Of a stretch of 64,000 nt of DNA, positions 37,104 through 44,589 are shown one piece after another. The notes beneath the pieces were generated by a model. It searched no databases. It was not told the DNA's origin and worked only from the letters and a program-made list of their open reading frames with translations. How positions within the stretch are numbered: the first letter of the stretch is position 1; every line of letters starts with the position of its first letter. Both the position numbers and the translations under genes were made by a program. The DNA is from Lysobacter solisilvae (GTDB lineage: Bacteria > Pseudomonadota > Gammaproteobacteria > Xanthomonadales > Xanthomonadaceae), in the NCBI RefSeq assembly GCF_016613535.2, contig NZ_CP071518.1:3844001-3908000 (forward strand), read 5' to 3'.

Positions 37104-37176
37104 GCCCTAAAGCATGAATTAGGCCGCGGACCAATCGCGCGGCGATTGAGCTGTCGGCTTGAATGAAATGTTAGGC
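37104..37176 (-). repeat. attC-like recombination site 5 (degenerate core)
   Basis: 73 bp on the minus strand from a perfect R'' GCCTAAC to TTTAGGG at the R' position, where GTTRRRY is expected; the cleaved G is replaced by T. A long central stem (TCAATCGCC / GGACCAATCG region) resembles that of attC1. Recombination at this site may be impaired. Confidence 0.8.
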
Positions 37177-37685
37177 CTCAGCTGTGCATCTTGCGGGGGC
37201 GGACAAGAACTGTCTGTTGCCACACACACCTCTATGGGCTCTCCGCGCACGCCCGACGCGGAAACAGGTATCACCTCAAAGCGCCACCTCACGTGACCAT
37301 CTTCATCTGGCGTGAGACTAACCCAGCCCCAGGTGAGCGTAAGGGTGCGGCGCCTGATGACGTGTGGTGCCAATGCATGGGAAGGAAAGAGGCCAGGGTC
37401 TCTGACACCTGCAACTGGCCGAACAAAGAAGCCTTGCTTCTTAAGGTGGAGAAATTGCTTCCCAGTGAGTGTGACAACAATAAATCCCACGCCTGAGCAG
37501 CTATCTCCCTCCCCGTCTCCTATGTTGGGGACCAGGTCAACCGACTTCAGCTGAGCTGGAACAGGAGGTTCTTCCGCGGAGTTGGCAGCGTCGGGCGTGA
37601 ACGGCTTTGACAAGCTCAGACTGCACGCCAATACATGAGCGGGGGAAGTAGCGAGCAGGAAGAAGAGCGCGAAGAATGCTTTCAT
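37119..37685 (-). CDS. exported cassette protein of unknown function
   Basis: A 188-residue protein starting at ATG 37685, 3 nt after attC6. The N-terminus is a clear signal peptide (MKAFFALFFLLATSPAHVLACS); the Cys after VLA could make it a lipoprotein, although the lipobox is not ideal. The mature part has a central VGFIVVTLTGKQFLHLKKQ and four further cysteines. The last 17 or so residues (ISFKPTAQSPRDW) are encoded by attC5 itself, a common feature of cassette proteins in Xanthomonads. No family was recognised. Confidence 0.72.
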   Translation of the reverse strand: MKAFFALFFLLATSPAHVLACSLSLSKPFTPDAANSAEEPPVPAQLKSVDLVPNIGDGEGDSCSGVGFIVVTLTGKQFLHLKKQGFFVRPVAGVRDPGLFPSHALAPHVIRRRTLTLTWGWVSLTPDEDGHVRWRFEVIPVSASGVRGEPIEVCVATDSSCPPPQDAQLRPNISFKPTAQSPRDWSAA

Positions 37686-37688
37686 GAG

Positions 37689-37749
37689 GCCTGACGCCTG
37701 AACTAAGCCGCGCCGCGAAGTGGCGTTCGGCTTGAATGAATTGTTGGAC
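37689..37749 (-). repeat. attC-like recombination site 6
   Basis: 61 bp on the minus strand from R'' GTCCAAC to R' GTCAGGC (one mismatch to GTTRRRY). Inner arms TTCATTCAAGCCG and CGGCTTAGTTCAGG flank a CACTTCGCGG loop region. It is the last recognisable site towards the expected integrase end. Confidence 0.88.
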
Positions 37750-37753
37750 GTGC

Positions 37754-37942
37754 CTACGCAGACCAGCAATACAGGGGGCTGCCGAACACGCCGTGTGCGC
37801 CAAGGTTGCTTGGACTCTCACCCCAAAAGCAACAGAAGCGGTCCTGTTCTGGCTGGTACACAAGCCAGTAGCCAGCTTGATGAGCGATGCCTTGGCCAGA
37901 AATGACATTGCCTGGGGCCATGTCCGGGAAGCCAGGTGACAT
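37754..37942 (-). CDS. remnant of the first cassette gene (62 aa or less)
   Basis: A reading frame ending with TAG 4 nt before attC6, the position expected for a cassette gene. The C-terminal 50 residues look like real protein, with GYWLVYQPEQDRFCCFWGE and GSPLYCWSA. Possible starts are ATG 37942 or ATG 37921, giving 62 or 55 residues. Upstream the frame runs into the 106-bp tandem repeats, so the gene may have lost its 5' part when the repeats arose. Function unknown. Confidence 0.5.
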   Translation of the reverse strand: MSPGFPDMAPGNVISGQGIAHQAGYWLVYQPEQDRFCCFWGESPSNLGAHGVFGSPLYCWSA

Positions 37943-38604
37943 GACCGTGGCACTCGCCGCGGCAGTCCGACGGTGCGCCGTCGGCGGCCCGGCGACGCAT
38001 GCCGGCGAGTGCTCGGGTTCGCCAAATCGGTGCCCGCGAGGACCTGCCGGTGTTCCCGGCCGGGCCGCGCCGGTGCTCGGCCGGCCCCGCGGTGCTAGGC
38101 AGCATGTCGACGCGTGCTCGGGTTCGCCAAATCGGTGCTCGCGAGCACCTGTCGGTGTTCTCGGCCGGGCCGCGCCGGTGCTCGGCCGGGCCCCCGCGGT
38201 GCTAGGCAGCATGTCGACGCGTGCTCGGGTTCGCCAAATCGGTGCTCGCGAGGACCTGCCGGTGTTCTCGGCCGGGCCGCGCCGGTGCTCGGCCGGGCCC
38301 TCGCGGTGCGAGGCAGCATGTCGGCGCGTGCGTCGCTGCACCGATTTGGTGCGTCAGCGGGTGCGGCGGGGCCGACGCAGAACGCTGCCCCGTGCTCGGC
38401 TGGACCGCGGTGGCGAGCTGGAGGACCGCAGCCGGTGCTCGCCCTGCCCTCCCCGCCAGTGGAAGCGCTCCAGCGTTCACCCCGGGCGGCAGGGTGGCGG
38501 GGCCAAGGAGCGCGGGCGACCGGACCAGGTCTCCCGCAGCGAGGGCGCGGCGTGGCGGCCCAGGTCTACCCGCCGGCGGTGCCGATCCGCGCAAGCGGGC
38601 GAAG
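37943..38604. other. non-coding stretch with tandem repeats beyond the cassette array
   Basis: No convincing gene on either strand. Long open frames exist here only because of high GC and repeats. It holds the 106-bp repeat array (38009-38327), then about 280 bp of GC-rich sequence without features. No attI site, integrase gene or integrase fragment was recognised. Confidence 0.6.
38009..38327. repeat. three tandem ~106-bp repeats
   Basis: Units at 38009-38113 (105 bp), 38114-38220 (107 bp) and 38221-38327 (107 bp), over 90 percent alike by eye. Each begins GTGCTCGGGTTCGCCAAATC and contains several GGTGCTCG subrepeats and GGCCGGGCC palindromes. Just beyond the array, CACCGATTTGG (38339-38349) is an inverted copy of CCAAATCGGTG found in each unit. 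Unit length varies from a multiple of three, so the array is unlikely to be coding. Confidence 0.9.
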
Positions 38605-38613
38605 GAGTACCCC

Positions 38614-38642
38614 CATAAAAAAAGGGGCCCGAAGGCCCCTTT
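38614..38642 (-). terminator. rho-independent terminator of the glycine-zipper gene
   Basis: AAAGGGGCC / GGCCCCTTT (38621-38629 and 38634-38642), a 9-bp stem with a CGAA loop. In the minus direction the 3' arm runs into a seven-T stretch. It is 24 nt after the stop at 38667. Confidence 0.92.
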
Positions 38643-38666
38643 CCAGTTCACGCGGCAGCGGTCGCG

Positions 38667-39452
38667 TCACTCCGCATGCACGTCCACGCGCACGCGGATG
38701 CGGTCTCCGGGGTGGTAGCTGGTGCGCGCGGTGTACTGCTGGCCCGCGTACTCGTAGGTCACGTCGTAGGCATTCACCGAACGGTCGCCCGACTGGCCGG
38801 TCTGGTAGCTGTCGTACGGACGGTCGGCCGGGACGGGATCGCAGACGGTGACGGTGCCGACGCGGGCCTGCTGCTGCGCGGCGCGCTGGCGCTGTTCGTA
38901 GACGCTGCGGCCGGCCATGCCGCCCACCATCGAGCCGATCGCCGAGGTCGCGTAGCGCGCGCTGCCGCCGCCCACCTGGCTGCCGATCGCCGCGCCCAGG
39001 ATGCCGCCGATGACGGTGGCGACGGTCGCGCCGGTCTGGGTGCCGTAGCGGCGGTTGCCGTACTGATCGTAGGCGCCGTCGTTGTAGCCGTTGTTGTTGT
39101 AACCGTTGTTGCTGTAGCCGTTGTTGCTGTAGCCGCCGTTGTTGTAACCGTTGTTGCTGTAGCCGTTGTTGCTGTAGCCGCCGTTGTTGTAACCGTTGTT
39201 GTTGTAGCGGTCGCCGGCCACTTGCTGCTGGCGCTCGTAGCAACGCTGACCCGAGGTCGGGTAGCTGCCGCCGTTGTATCCGGAATCGAAAACCGGATCG
39301 ACCCGCAGCACGCGCGCATAGTCGTAACGCGTGCCGGTGGACTGTCCGTACGACTGTCCATTGGAGGACGAGCCGTTGTAGGTCTGCGCCTGGGCCAGGC
39401 CGGTCGTGGCGGCCAGGCACAGGGCCAGGGAGGTAACGAGCACGCGCTTCAT
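38667..39452 (-). CDS. glycine-zipper 2TM domain protein with N/G/Y repeat
   Basis: A 261-residue exported protein. A signal peptide (to about LAQAQ) is followed by a Ser/Gly/Tyr-rich part, then a low-complexity block (about 85-130) built of NNGYSNNGY and NNGGY units, then a glycine-zipper segment (VIGGILGAAIGSQVGGG, about 145-180) like that of Rickettsia 17-kDa surface antigens. A C-terminal domain with YEYAGQQYTARTSYHPGD ends the protein. The zipper suggests association with the outer membrane or cell envelope. The ATG at 39452 opens the signal peptide. A strong terminator follows. Confidence 0.85.
   Translation of the reverse strand: MKRVLVTSLALCLAATTGLAQAQTYNGSSSNGQSYGQSTGTRYDYARVLRVDPVFDSGYNGGSYPTSGQRCYERQQQVAGDRYNNNGYNNGGYSNNGYSNNGYNNGGYSNNGYSNNGYNNNGYNDGAYDQYGNRRYGTQTGATVATVIGGILGAAIGSQVGGGSARYATSAIGSMVGGMAGRSVYEQRQRAAQQQARVGTVTVCDPVPADRPYDSYQTGQSGDRSVNAYDVTYEYAGQQYTARTSYHPGDRIRVRVDVHAE
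39080..39210. repeat. in-gene tandem repeat encoding the NNGY block
   Basis: Short 12-15-bp units (TTGTTGCTGTAGCCG and TTGTTGTAACCG) alternate in a 54-bp higher-order pattern. All changes keep the reading frame, so repeat number could vary without disrupting the protein. Confidence 0.85.
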
Positions 39453-39545
39453 GGTCGACTCCAGCACGCCGGGAATTGGCGTGGGCGGATCGTCGGTCCG
39501 CCGCGTCCAACCCGGGCTGAATCTGGCCGCCGCTTGATGTTCCGT

Positions 39546-40229
39546 TCACACCCCCGACAGCCACCGTGCCACGCGGTCGGCCAGGCCGTTGGCGCCCATA
39601 CCGAGCAGCGGACCGGCGTGGCTGGGCGAATCGGCTTCGAGGAGGGTGGCCGGCAGCGCCTGCGCCAGGGCCCGCGTCAGGGCGGGCGGTACATCTTCGT
39701 CAGCCGCCGACACCACGCACAGCACCGGCACGGACGGCGGCGGCAGCGCCAGGCCTTCGTGGGCCGCGCGCAGCACGGCGCCCGACTCATCGCGCCAGTG
39801 GCGCATCGCGTACAGCGCGGTCGCCGGGTCCGCGTCGGGGATTGCGCGCCGCGTCGACGACAACCGCGCCTGGCATCCCCATGGCACCACCGCCGGCCAC
39901 TCCCGCGACGGCAGCCGCGAGGCCCAGGGAGCCGGCGGCAGTGGATTCACCAGCACCAGCGCGTCGGCGGCCTCGGCGCAGGCCCAGGCGAGCAGACCGC
40001 CCAGGCTGGCGCCGATGACGGCGCGCGGGCGCGGCAACGCGTCGAGCGCCGCCCGCGCCTGTTCGACGTAGTCCGCCAGGGTGGTGGCGGCCAGACCCGC
40101 CGCGGCGGGCTGCAGGTCCGGCGCGGCGACCGTGATCCCGTGCGCGGCCAAGGCGCCGTGCCAGCGGTTCCATTCCCAACCTCCGCCGCCGGCACCGTGC
40201 AGCAGCAGCGCGTGCCGGCAGGCGGGCAC
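39546..40229 (-). CDS. alpha/beta hydrolase
   Basis: A 227-residue cytoplasmic alpha/beta-fold hydrolase. It has the oxyanion-region motif LLLHGAGGGGWEW, the nucleophile elbow GASLGG (Ser75), an acid at Asp177 or 179 in SAADEDVP, and His204 in SPSHAGP. The length is compact with a small lid. The substrate is unknown. The start lies 7 nt after the osmC-like stop, so the two form an operon. Confidence 0.85.
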   Translation of the reverse strand: MPACRHALLLHGAGGGGWEWNRWHGALAAHGITVAAPDLQPAAAGLAATTLADYVEQARAALDALPRPRAVIGASLGGLLAWACAEAADALVLVNPLPPAPWASRLPSREWPAVVPWGCQARLSSTRRAIPDADPATALYAMRHWRDESGAVLRAAHEGLALPPPSVPVLCVVSAADEDVPPALTRALAQALPATLLEADSPSHAGPLLGMGANGLADRVARWLSGV

Positions 40230-40236
40230 GCCCGGC

Positions 40237-40674
40237 TCAGGCCTGCAGCGTGGCCGAGAGCGTCACCGGCACCGACAGCGCGCGCGAAATCACGCAACCG
40301 GCCTTGGCCGCCTCGGCGATCTGCTGGAACTGCTCGGCGCTGATCCCCGGCACGCTGGCCTCCACGATCAGGTGCACGCCGGTGACGGTGGGGCCCGGGT
40401 CCATGCCCGGCTCCATCATGGCCTCGGCCCGCGTGCTGATGCGGTCGGGGGTGAAGCCGCTCTTACCCAGTACGGCCGACAGCGCCATGCTGAAGCAGCC
40501 CGCGTGCGCGGCGGCCAGCAGTTCTTCGGGATTGGTGCCCTTCTCGTCGCCGAAACGGGTCTTGAACGAGTAGTTCTGGTCGGCGAACAGGCCGCTCTGC
40601 GGCGTGCTCATCGTGCCCTTGCCGGCCTGCAGGTCGCCGTTCCAGACGGCCGTGGCGTAGCGCTTGAAACCCAT
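40237..40674 (-). CDS. osmC: OsmC family peroxiredoxin
   Basis: A 145-residue thiol-dependent hydroperoxidase. It carries the two conserved cysteines of the OsmC/Ohr family: Cys60 in AAAHAGCFSMALS and Cys127 in AKAGCVISRAL, and the family opening KRYATAVWNGDLQAGKG. It reduces organic and hydrogen peroxides in the cytoplasm. The ATG at 40674 has an AAGGAG-type site about 8 nt upstream. It is followed by the alpha/beta hydrolase gene. Confidence 0.93.
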   Translation of the reverse strand: MGFKRYATAVWNGDLQAGKGTMSTPQSGLFADQNYSFKTRFGDEKGTNPEELLAAAHAGCFSMALSAVLGKSGFTPDRISTRAEAMMEPGMDPGPTVTGVHLIVEASVPGISAEQFQQIAEAAKAGCVISRALSVPVTLSATLQA

Positions 40675-40938
40675 GGTGGTGCTCCTTCGGGGGAAAGAGC
40701 CGGTAGCGTACCCGGCGCCGCCCGGCGCGCGGAGCCCCCTGCCGCCTCCCCCGCCGTGCGGTCGTCCCGCTGCGCCGTCCCTTGACCCGTCCGTCCGGCT
40801 GCGGGATGGTTGACCTACCGGCCCCGCGCCGGCCCCGCCATGACCGCCCGCCGAGCGCCTGCTCGGACGGCAGCGCTTCCTTCGCGGACAGCCATGACGG
40901 CCCTTCTCACCCGACAGAACAACGGGAGAAACGGCCTC

Positions 40939-43002
40939 ATGTCCTACTCGACACCCACCATCCGCAACGTGGCCCTCGCGGGCCATCCCGCCGCCGGCAA
41001 GACCACGCTCTTCGAAGCCCTGCTGCAGGCCGGCGGCGCGATCCAGACAGCAGGCAACGTCGAGCGCGGCAGCACGGTCTCGGACTTTGATCCGATCGAG
41101 CGACAACGCGGACATTCCCTCGACGTGGGCATCGCCAGCATCGACCGCGCCGCGGCTGCTGGACAGCACTTCCACGTCAACCTGATCGACACCCCCGGCT
41201 ATCCCGATTTCCGAGGCCCCGCGCTGTCCGCGCTGGCGGCGGTGGAGACGGTCGCGATCGTGGTGGACGCCGACAACGGCGTGGAGTACGGCACGCGCCG
41301 CATGATGGAGTACGCCAAGGCACGCGGACTGTGCCGGGTGCTGGTGGTCAACAAGATCGACCACGCCGACGCGAAGGCCGGCCAGGTGCTGCAGGACCTG
41401 CGCGACGCCTTCGGCCCCGAGTGCCTGCCCCTCAACCTGCCCGCGCAGGGCGGCAAGGCGGTCATCGACTGCTTCGGCAACACCCAGGGCGAGAGCGATC
41501 TGGGCGCGGTGGCCGACTGGCACCAGAAGATCATCGACCAGGTGGTCGAGGTGAACGAGACGGTGATGGAGCACTACCTGGACCTGGGCGAAGGCGGCCT
41601 GTCGGGCGAGGAGCTCCATGACGCGTTCGAGCAGTGCCTGCGCGAGGGCCACCTGGTGCCGGTGCTGTTCTGTTCGGCGCGCAGCGGCGTGGGCATCAAG
41701 GAACTGCTCGACACCGCCGAGCGCCTGTTTCCGCATCCGGGCGAAGCCAATCCCCCCGCCTTCGCCAAGGGCAGCAACGGCGCGAGCGAACCGGTCGAGT
41801 CCACGCCCGATCCGTCGCGCCATGTGATCGCCGACGTCTTCAAGATCACCAACGATCCCTTCGTCGGCAAGCTCGGCATCTTCCGGGTGTACCAGGGGAC
41901 GGTGAAGAAGGACACGCAGCTGTTCGTCGGCGACGCCAAGAAGCCGTTCAAGGTCGGCCACCTGTTCAAGCTCAAGGGCAAGGACCACATCGAGATCGAC
42001 CAGGCCATTCCCGGCGACATCGCCGCGGTGGCCAAGATCGACGACCTGCACTTCGACGCGGTCCTGCACGACAGCCACGACGAGGACCAGATCCACCTGG
42101 CGCCGCTGGACTTCCCCAAGCCGATGTTCGGCCTGGCGGTGGAGGCCGCGCACAAGGGCCAGGAGCAGAAGCTGGCCACGGCGCTGCACAAGCTGGCCGA
42201 GGAGGATCCGTGTTTCGTCGTCGAACACGAACCGGAGACCAACGAGACGGTGATCCGCGGCCTGTCCGACCTGCACCTGCGCGTCAACATCGATCGCCTC
42301 AAGGACCGGTACGGCGTCGAGGTGACCTCGCGCCCGCCGCGCATCGCCTACCGCGAGACCGTCGCCGGCAAGGCCGAGGGCCACCACCGCCACAAGAAGC
42401 AGACCGGCGGCGCGGGGCAGTTCGGCGAAGTGTTCCTGCGGGTGGAGCCGCTGCCGCGCGGCACCGGCTTCGAGTTCGTCGACGAGGTCAAGGGCGGCAC
42501 GATCCCCGGCCAGTTCATGCCCGCGGTGGAAAAGGGCGTGCGCCAGGTGCTCAAGGGCGGTGCGATCGCCGGCTATCCGATGCAGGACGTCCGCGTGATC
42601 GTCTACGACGGCAAGCACCACCCGGTGGACAGCAAGGAGGTGGCCTTCGTGGCGGCCGGCAAGAAGGCCTTCATGGACGCGATCATCAAGGCGCGGCCGC
42701 AGGTGCTGGAGCCGATCGTCGACCTGGAGGTCAACGCGCCCGAGCAGAACATGGGCGACATCAGCGGCGGCCTGGCGAGCAAGCGCGCCCGCATCAACGG
42801 CACCGATTCGACGCGCGGCAACGAGATCATCGTCAAGGCGCAGGTGCCGCTGTCGGAGCTGGAAGGGTATGCCGCCGAGCTCAAGTCGGTGACTGCGGGA
42901 CGGGGGCGGTATTCGCTGGATTTCAGCCACTACGAGCCGGTCCCGCCGCAGGTGCAGCAGAAGCTGGTGGAGTCGTTCAAGCCGCATGTGGAGGAGGATT
43001 AG
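40939..43002 (+). CDS. elongation factor G-like protein (EF-G2 type)
   Basis: A 687-residue translational GTPase paralogue. The G1 loop is GHPAAGKTT (15-23), NKID and SARSG are present, and domains II-V follow with HHRHKKQTGGAGQFGEV in domain IV and a normal C-terminus. It departs from canonical EF-G: the catalytic switch-II His of DTPGH is Tyr88 (DTPGYPDF), and switch I reads ERQRGHSLD instead of ERxRGITI. Such EF-G2 proteins bind ribosomes but often show weak or no translocation; their role is unsettled. ATG 40939 has GGGAG upstream. The gene stands alone, far from str-operon genes. Confidence 0.9.
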   Translation: MSYSTPTIRNVALAGHPAAGKTTLFEALLQAGGAIQTAGNVERGSTVSDFDPIERQRGHSLDVGIASIDRAAAAGQHFHVNLIDTPGYPDFRGPALSALAAVETVAIVVDADNGVEYGTRRMMEYAKARGLCRVLVVNKIDHADAKAGQVLQDLRDAFGPECLPLNLPAQGGKAVIDCFGNTQGESDLGAVADWHQKIIDQVVEVNETVMEHYLDLGEGGLSGEELHDAFEQCLREGHLVPVLFCSARSGVGIKELLDTAERLFPHPGEANPPAFAKGSNGASEPVESTPDPSRHVIADVFKITNDPFVGKLGIFRVYQGTVKKDTQLFVGDAKKPFKVGHLFKLKGKDHIEIDQAIPGDIAAVAKIDDLHFDAVLHDSHDEDQIHLAPLDFPKPMFGLAVEAAHKGQEQKLATALHKLAEEDPCFVVEHEPETNETVIRGLSDLHLRVNIDRLKDRYGVEVTSRPPRIAYRETVAGKAEGHHRHKKQTGGAGQFGEVFLRVEPLPRGTGFEFVDEVKGGTIPGQFMPAVEKGVRQVLKGGAIAGYPMQDVRVIVYDGKHHPVDSKEVAFVAAGKKAFMDAIIKARPQVLEPIVDLEVNAPEQNMGDISGGLASKRARINGTDSTRGNEIIVKAQVPLSELEGYAAELKSVTAGRGRYSLDFSHYEPVPPQVQQKLVESFKPHVEED

Positions 43003-43150
43003 GCGTCGGCGGGCTTTCCAACCTTGTGAGCGGGGGAAGAGGGTGATTCGCGGCGATCTGCCGCCCCCATCCCAACCGTCCCGGCCAGCAGGCCTAGCCT
43101 GCTGGCGTTCGATGACGCGCGGACCAGTGGTCCGCAAGCGCGTCCTCTCA

Positions 43151-43220
43151 CCCCCCGCGAAGCGGGGGAAGGGGCTTCAACTCCCTCCCCCGCTGTGCGG
43201 GGGAGGGTTGGGGTGGGGGC
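43151..43220. repeat. double-hairpin intergenic repeat
   Basis: Two inverted repeats in tandem: CCCCCGC-GAA-GCGGGGG (43152-43168) and CCCTCCCCCGC-TGT-GCGGGGGAGGG (43183-43207), the latter followed by TTGGGGTGGGGGC. Near-identical sequences are scattered between genes in many Lysobacteraceae genomes, to my recollection. It could be a REP-like element. Confidence 0.75.
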
Positions 43221-43296
43221 CGACGGTCGCGGCGCCGCATCACCGCACCTCCGCGCGCACAGGCACACTGCGCATCCATCCCAAGCGCGACCTGCC

Positions 43297-43872
43297 ATGA
43301 AACAGTTCCTCCTCACCCTGCTCGGCGCGCTCACCGCGGTGGTGGTCGCCCTGGTCGTCTACGACCGCCTGGTGGTGGCGCCGCGGCAGGCGGCGCAGCT
43401 GGAGGCCGCGCAGCAAGCGCACCAGATCAGCGTGGCCAGCGCCGATGCGCAAGCGCAGCAGATCGCCGCGTCACTCGACGCTTCGGTAGACCGCAGCGTG
43501 GCCGATGCGCAGCAGGCGATGGATGACCTGGCCAACGAGCAGGATCGGCGGCGGCTCGCCGCCGATGCGCTGGCGCGGGCGTCGATGATGCGGGCCGCGC
43601 TCGCCGAGTACTACATGTCCGAAGGTCGCTGGCCCCCCAACGCCGCGGCGGCGGGCATCGGCGCCCCGGACAGTTTCGCCGGGGGCGCGGTGGCCGGCAT
43701 CGACGTCGACAACAGCGGCGGGATCGCCATCCGCTTGAATGCGAAGCTGTCCGCCGACGCCCGCATCCGGCTCACCCCGCGCGTGTCGCCGGACAACGGC
43801 ATGATCCAGTGGCGGTGCGTCGTGCAGGGATCGCCTGAAGTGTCGCGCTACCTGCCGGCCTGTCGCGACTGA
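43297..43872 (+). CDS. membrane-anchored pilin-like protein
   Basis: A 191-residue protein with one N-terminal transmembrane helix (MKQFLLTLLGALTAVVVALV), an Ala/Gln-rich coiled-coil stretch (about 30-95), and a C-terminal region resembling the pilin beta domain. It has the family pattern ALAEYYMSEGRWPPNAAAAGI and an end with CVVQGSPEVSRYLPACRD, whose two cysteines probably form the terminal disulfide loop of pilins. The leader is not a typical type III prepilin sequence, so it may be a non-assembled relative. It stands alone. Confidence 0.7.
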   Translation: MKQFLLTLLGALTAVVVALVVYDRLVVAPRQAAQLEAAQQAHQISVASADAQAQQIAASLDASVDRSVADAQQAMDDLANEQDRRRLAADALARASMMRAALAEYYMSEGRWPPNAAAAGIGAPDSFAGGAVAGIDVDNSGGIAIRLNAKLSADARIRLTPRVSPDNGMIQWRCVVQGSPEVSRYLPACRD

Positions 43873-44295
43873 GGACCACGGCGCCAGGCGAACCACGGGG
43901 GCTACGCGGCACCTGCAAGCACCAGTTGCGGTACTCCGACATTTCTCTTTACGGTCGAGCTGCGGCCCGCCGAACAGTCCTGATTACGGTCGAGCTGCGG
44001 CGCACCGAACACTTCGATTACGGTCGAGCTGCGGTGTGCCGAACCGCCCTTCCACGGTCGAGCCACATCGCGCCGACCTGCTTGCCTACGGCCGAGCCAC
44101 CGGCCGGCGCCGCCGGTTCTTGAGACCGCCCGCCGGCCGCCACGCACCCCGGCATGCGCTTTGCAGCGCCGATCACACTTCGGAAGATGACGCCCCGTTC
44201 ACGCCGCGGCGCAGGCTCCCGGGTGTGACTTCAATCGCAGAAGCGCATCGCGAACGCGGGTTTCATCGGTGCTGCCTACAGGGGGGCACATCGAT
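43873..44295. other. 423-bp intergenic region with ~34-bp repeats
   Basis: Its centre is a five-copy imperfect repeat (43949-44110). The remaining sequence has no convincing gene; an open frame on the minus strand (43902-44147) is mostly repeat translation. The ribosome site of the 47-residue gene is at the high end. Confidence 0.55.
43949..44120. repeat. five imperfect direct repeats of 33-35 bp
   Basis: Copies start near 43949, 43984, 44018, 44051 and 44086. The common part is TTACGGTCGAGCTGCGG followed by a more variable SCCGAAC half. The first three are very alike and the last two decay (CCACGGTCGAGCC, CTACGGCCGAGCC). There is no constant-repeat/variable-spacer split as in CRISPR arrays. 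Confidence 0.8.
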
Positions 44296-44439
44296 ATGAA
44301 CGCTGGTCGCCACACTCCATCCTTCAATACCTCCGAGCGGATCGTCCGCAGCCTGCTCGCCGCCGCACTGATCGCGGCGGTCATCTGGTCGCTCACCGGC
44401 AACGCTTCGCCGGAAGTCATCGTCAGCCGCTTCTGGTAA
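44296..44439 (+). CDS. 47-residue single-pass membrane peptide
   Basis: ATG at 44296 preceded by GGGGGG 9 nt upstream. The 47-residue product has a polar N-terminus (MNAGRHTPSFNTSERIVRS), one hydrophobic helix (LLAAALIAAVIWSLTG) and a short tail ending IVSRFW. It looks like a small inner-membrane protein with the N-terminus inside. No homologue was recognised, and the call rests on the ribosome site and the clean topology. It sits between the repeat region and the thioredoxin-like gene. Confidence 0.5.
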   Translation: MNAGRHTPSFNTSERIVRSLLAAALIAAVIWSLTGNASPEVIVSRFW

Positions 44440-44589
44440 ACAACGGCTGGTAAGCAACGGCTCGTAACAACGGCTGGCAACGGCCGGGCCAGCACCCGCC
44501 AGGCAACTTCGGGCAGGACATCAGGCAGGAACCGGTCCCGCGGTGCGGGCTCCTCCCGCGGACCGGACGCGACCGGCTAGCATCGGCGC

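Noticed and set aside
37999..38341. Several open frames through the 106-bp tandem repeats on both strands
   Set aside because: Unit lengths of 105 and 107 bp break the frame between copies, there are no ribosome sites, and the translations are Arg/Pro/Gly-rich as expected for random high-GC sequence.
35433..38604. Integrase, transposase or phage genes associated with the cassette array
   Set aside because: No reading frame in the region has tyrosine-recombinase, DDE or phage motifs. The array is therefore reported as lacking an integrase within this window.
43949..44120. CRISPR array
   Set aside because: Only five units of unequal similarity without constant repeats and unique spacers, and no cas genes in the window.
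43902..44147. 81-residue minus-strand open frame over the 34-bp repeats
   Set aside because: Its sequence is mostly translated repeat, it lacks a ribosome site, and it resembles no protein.
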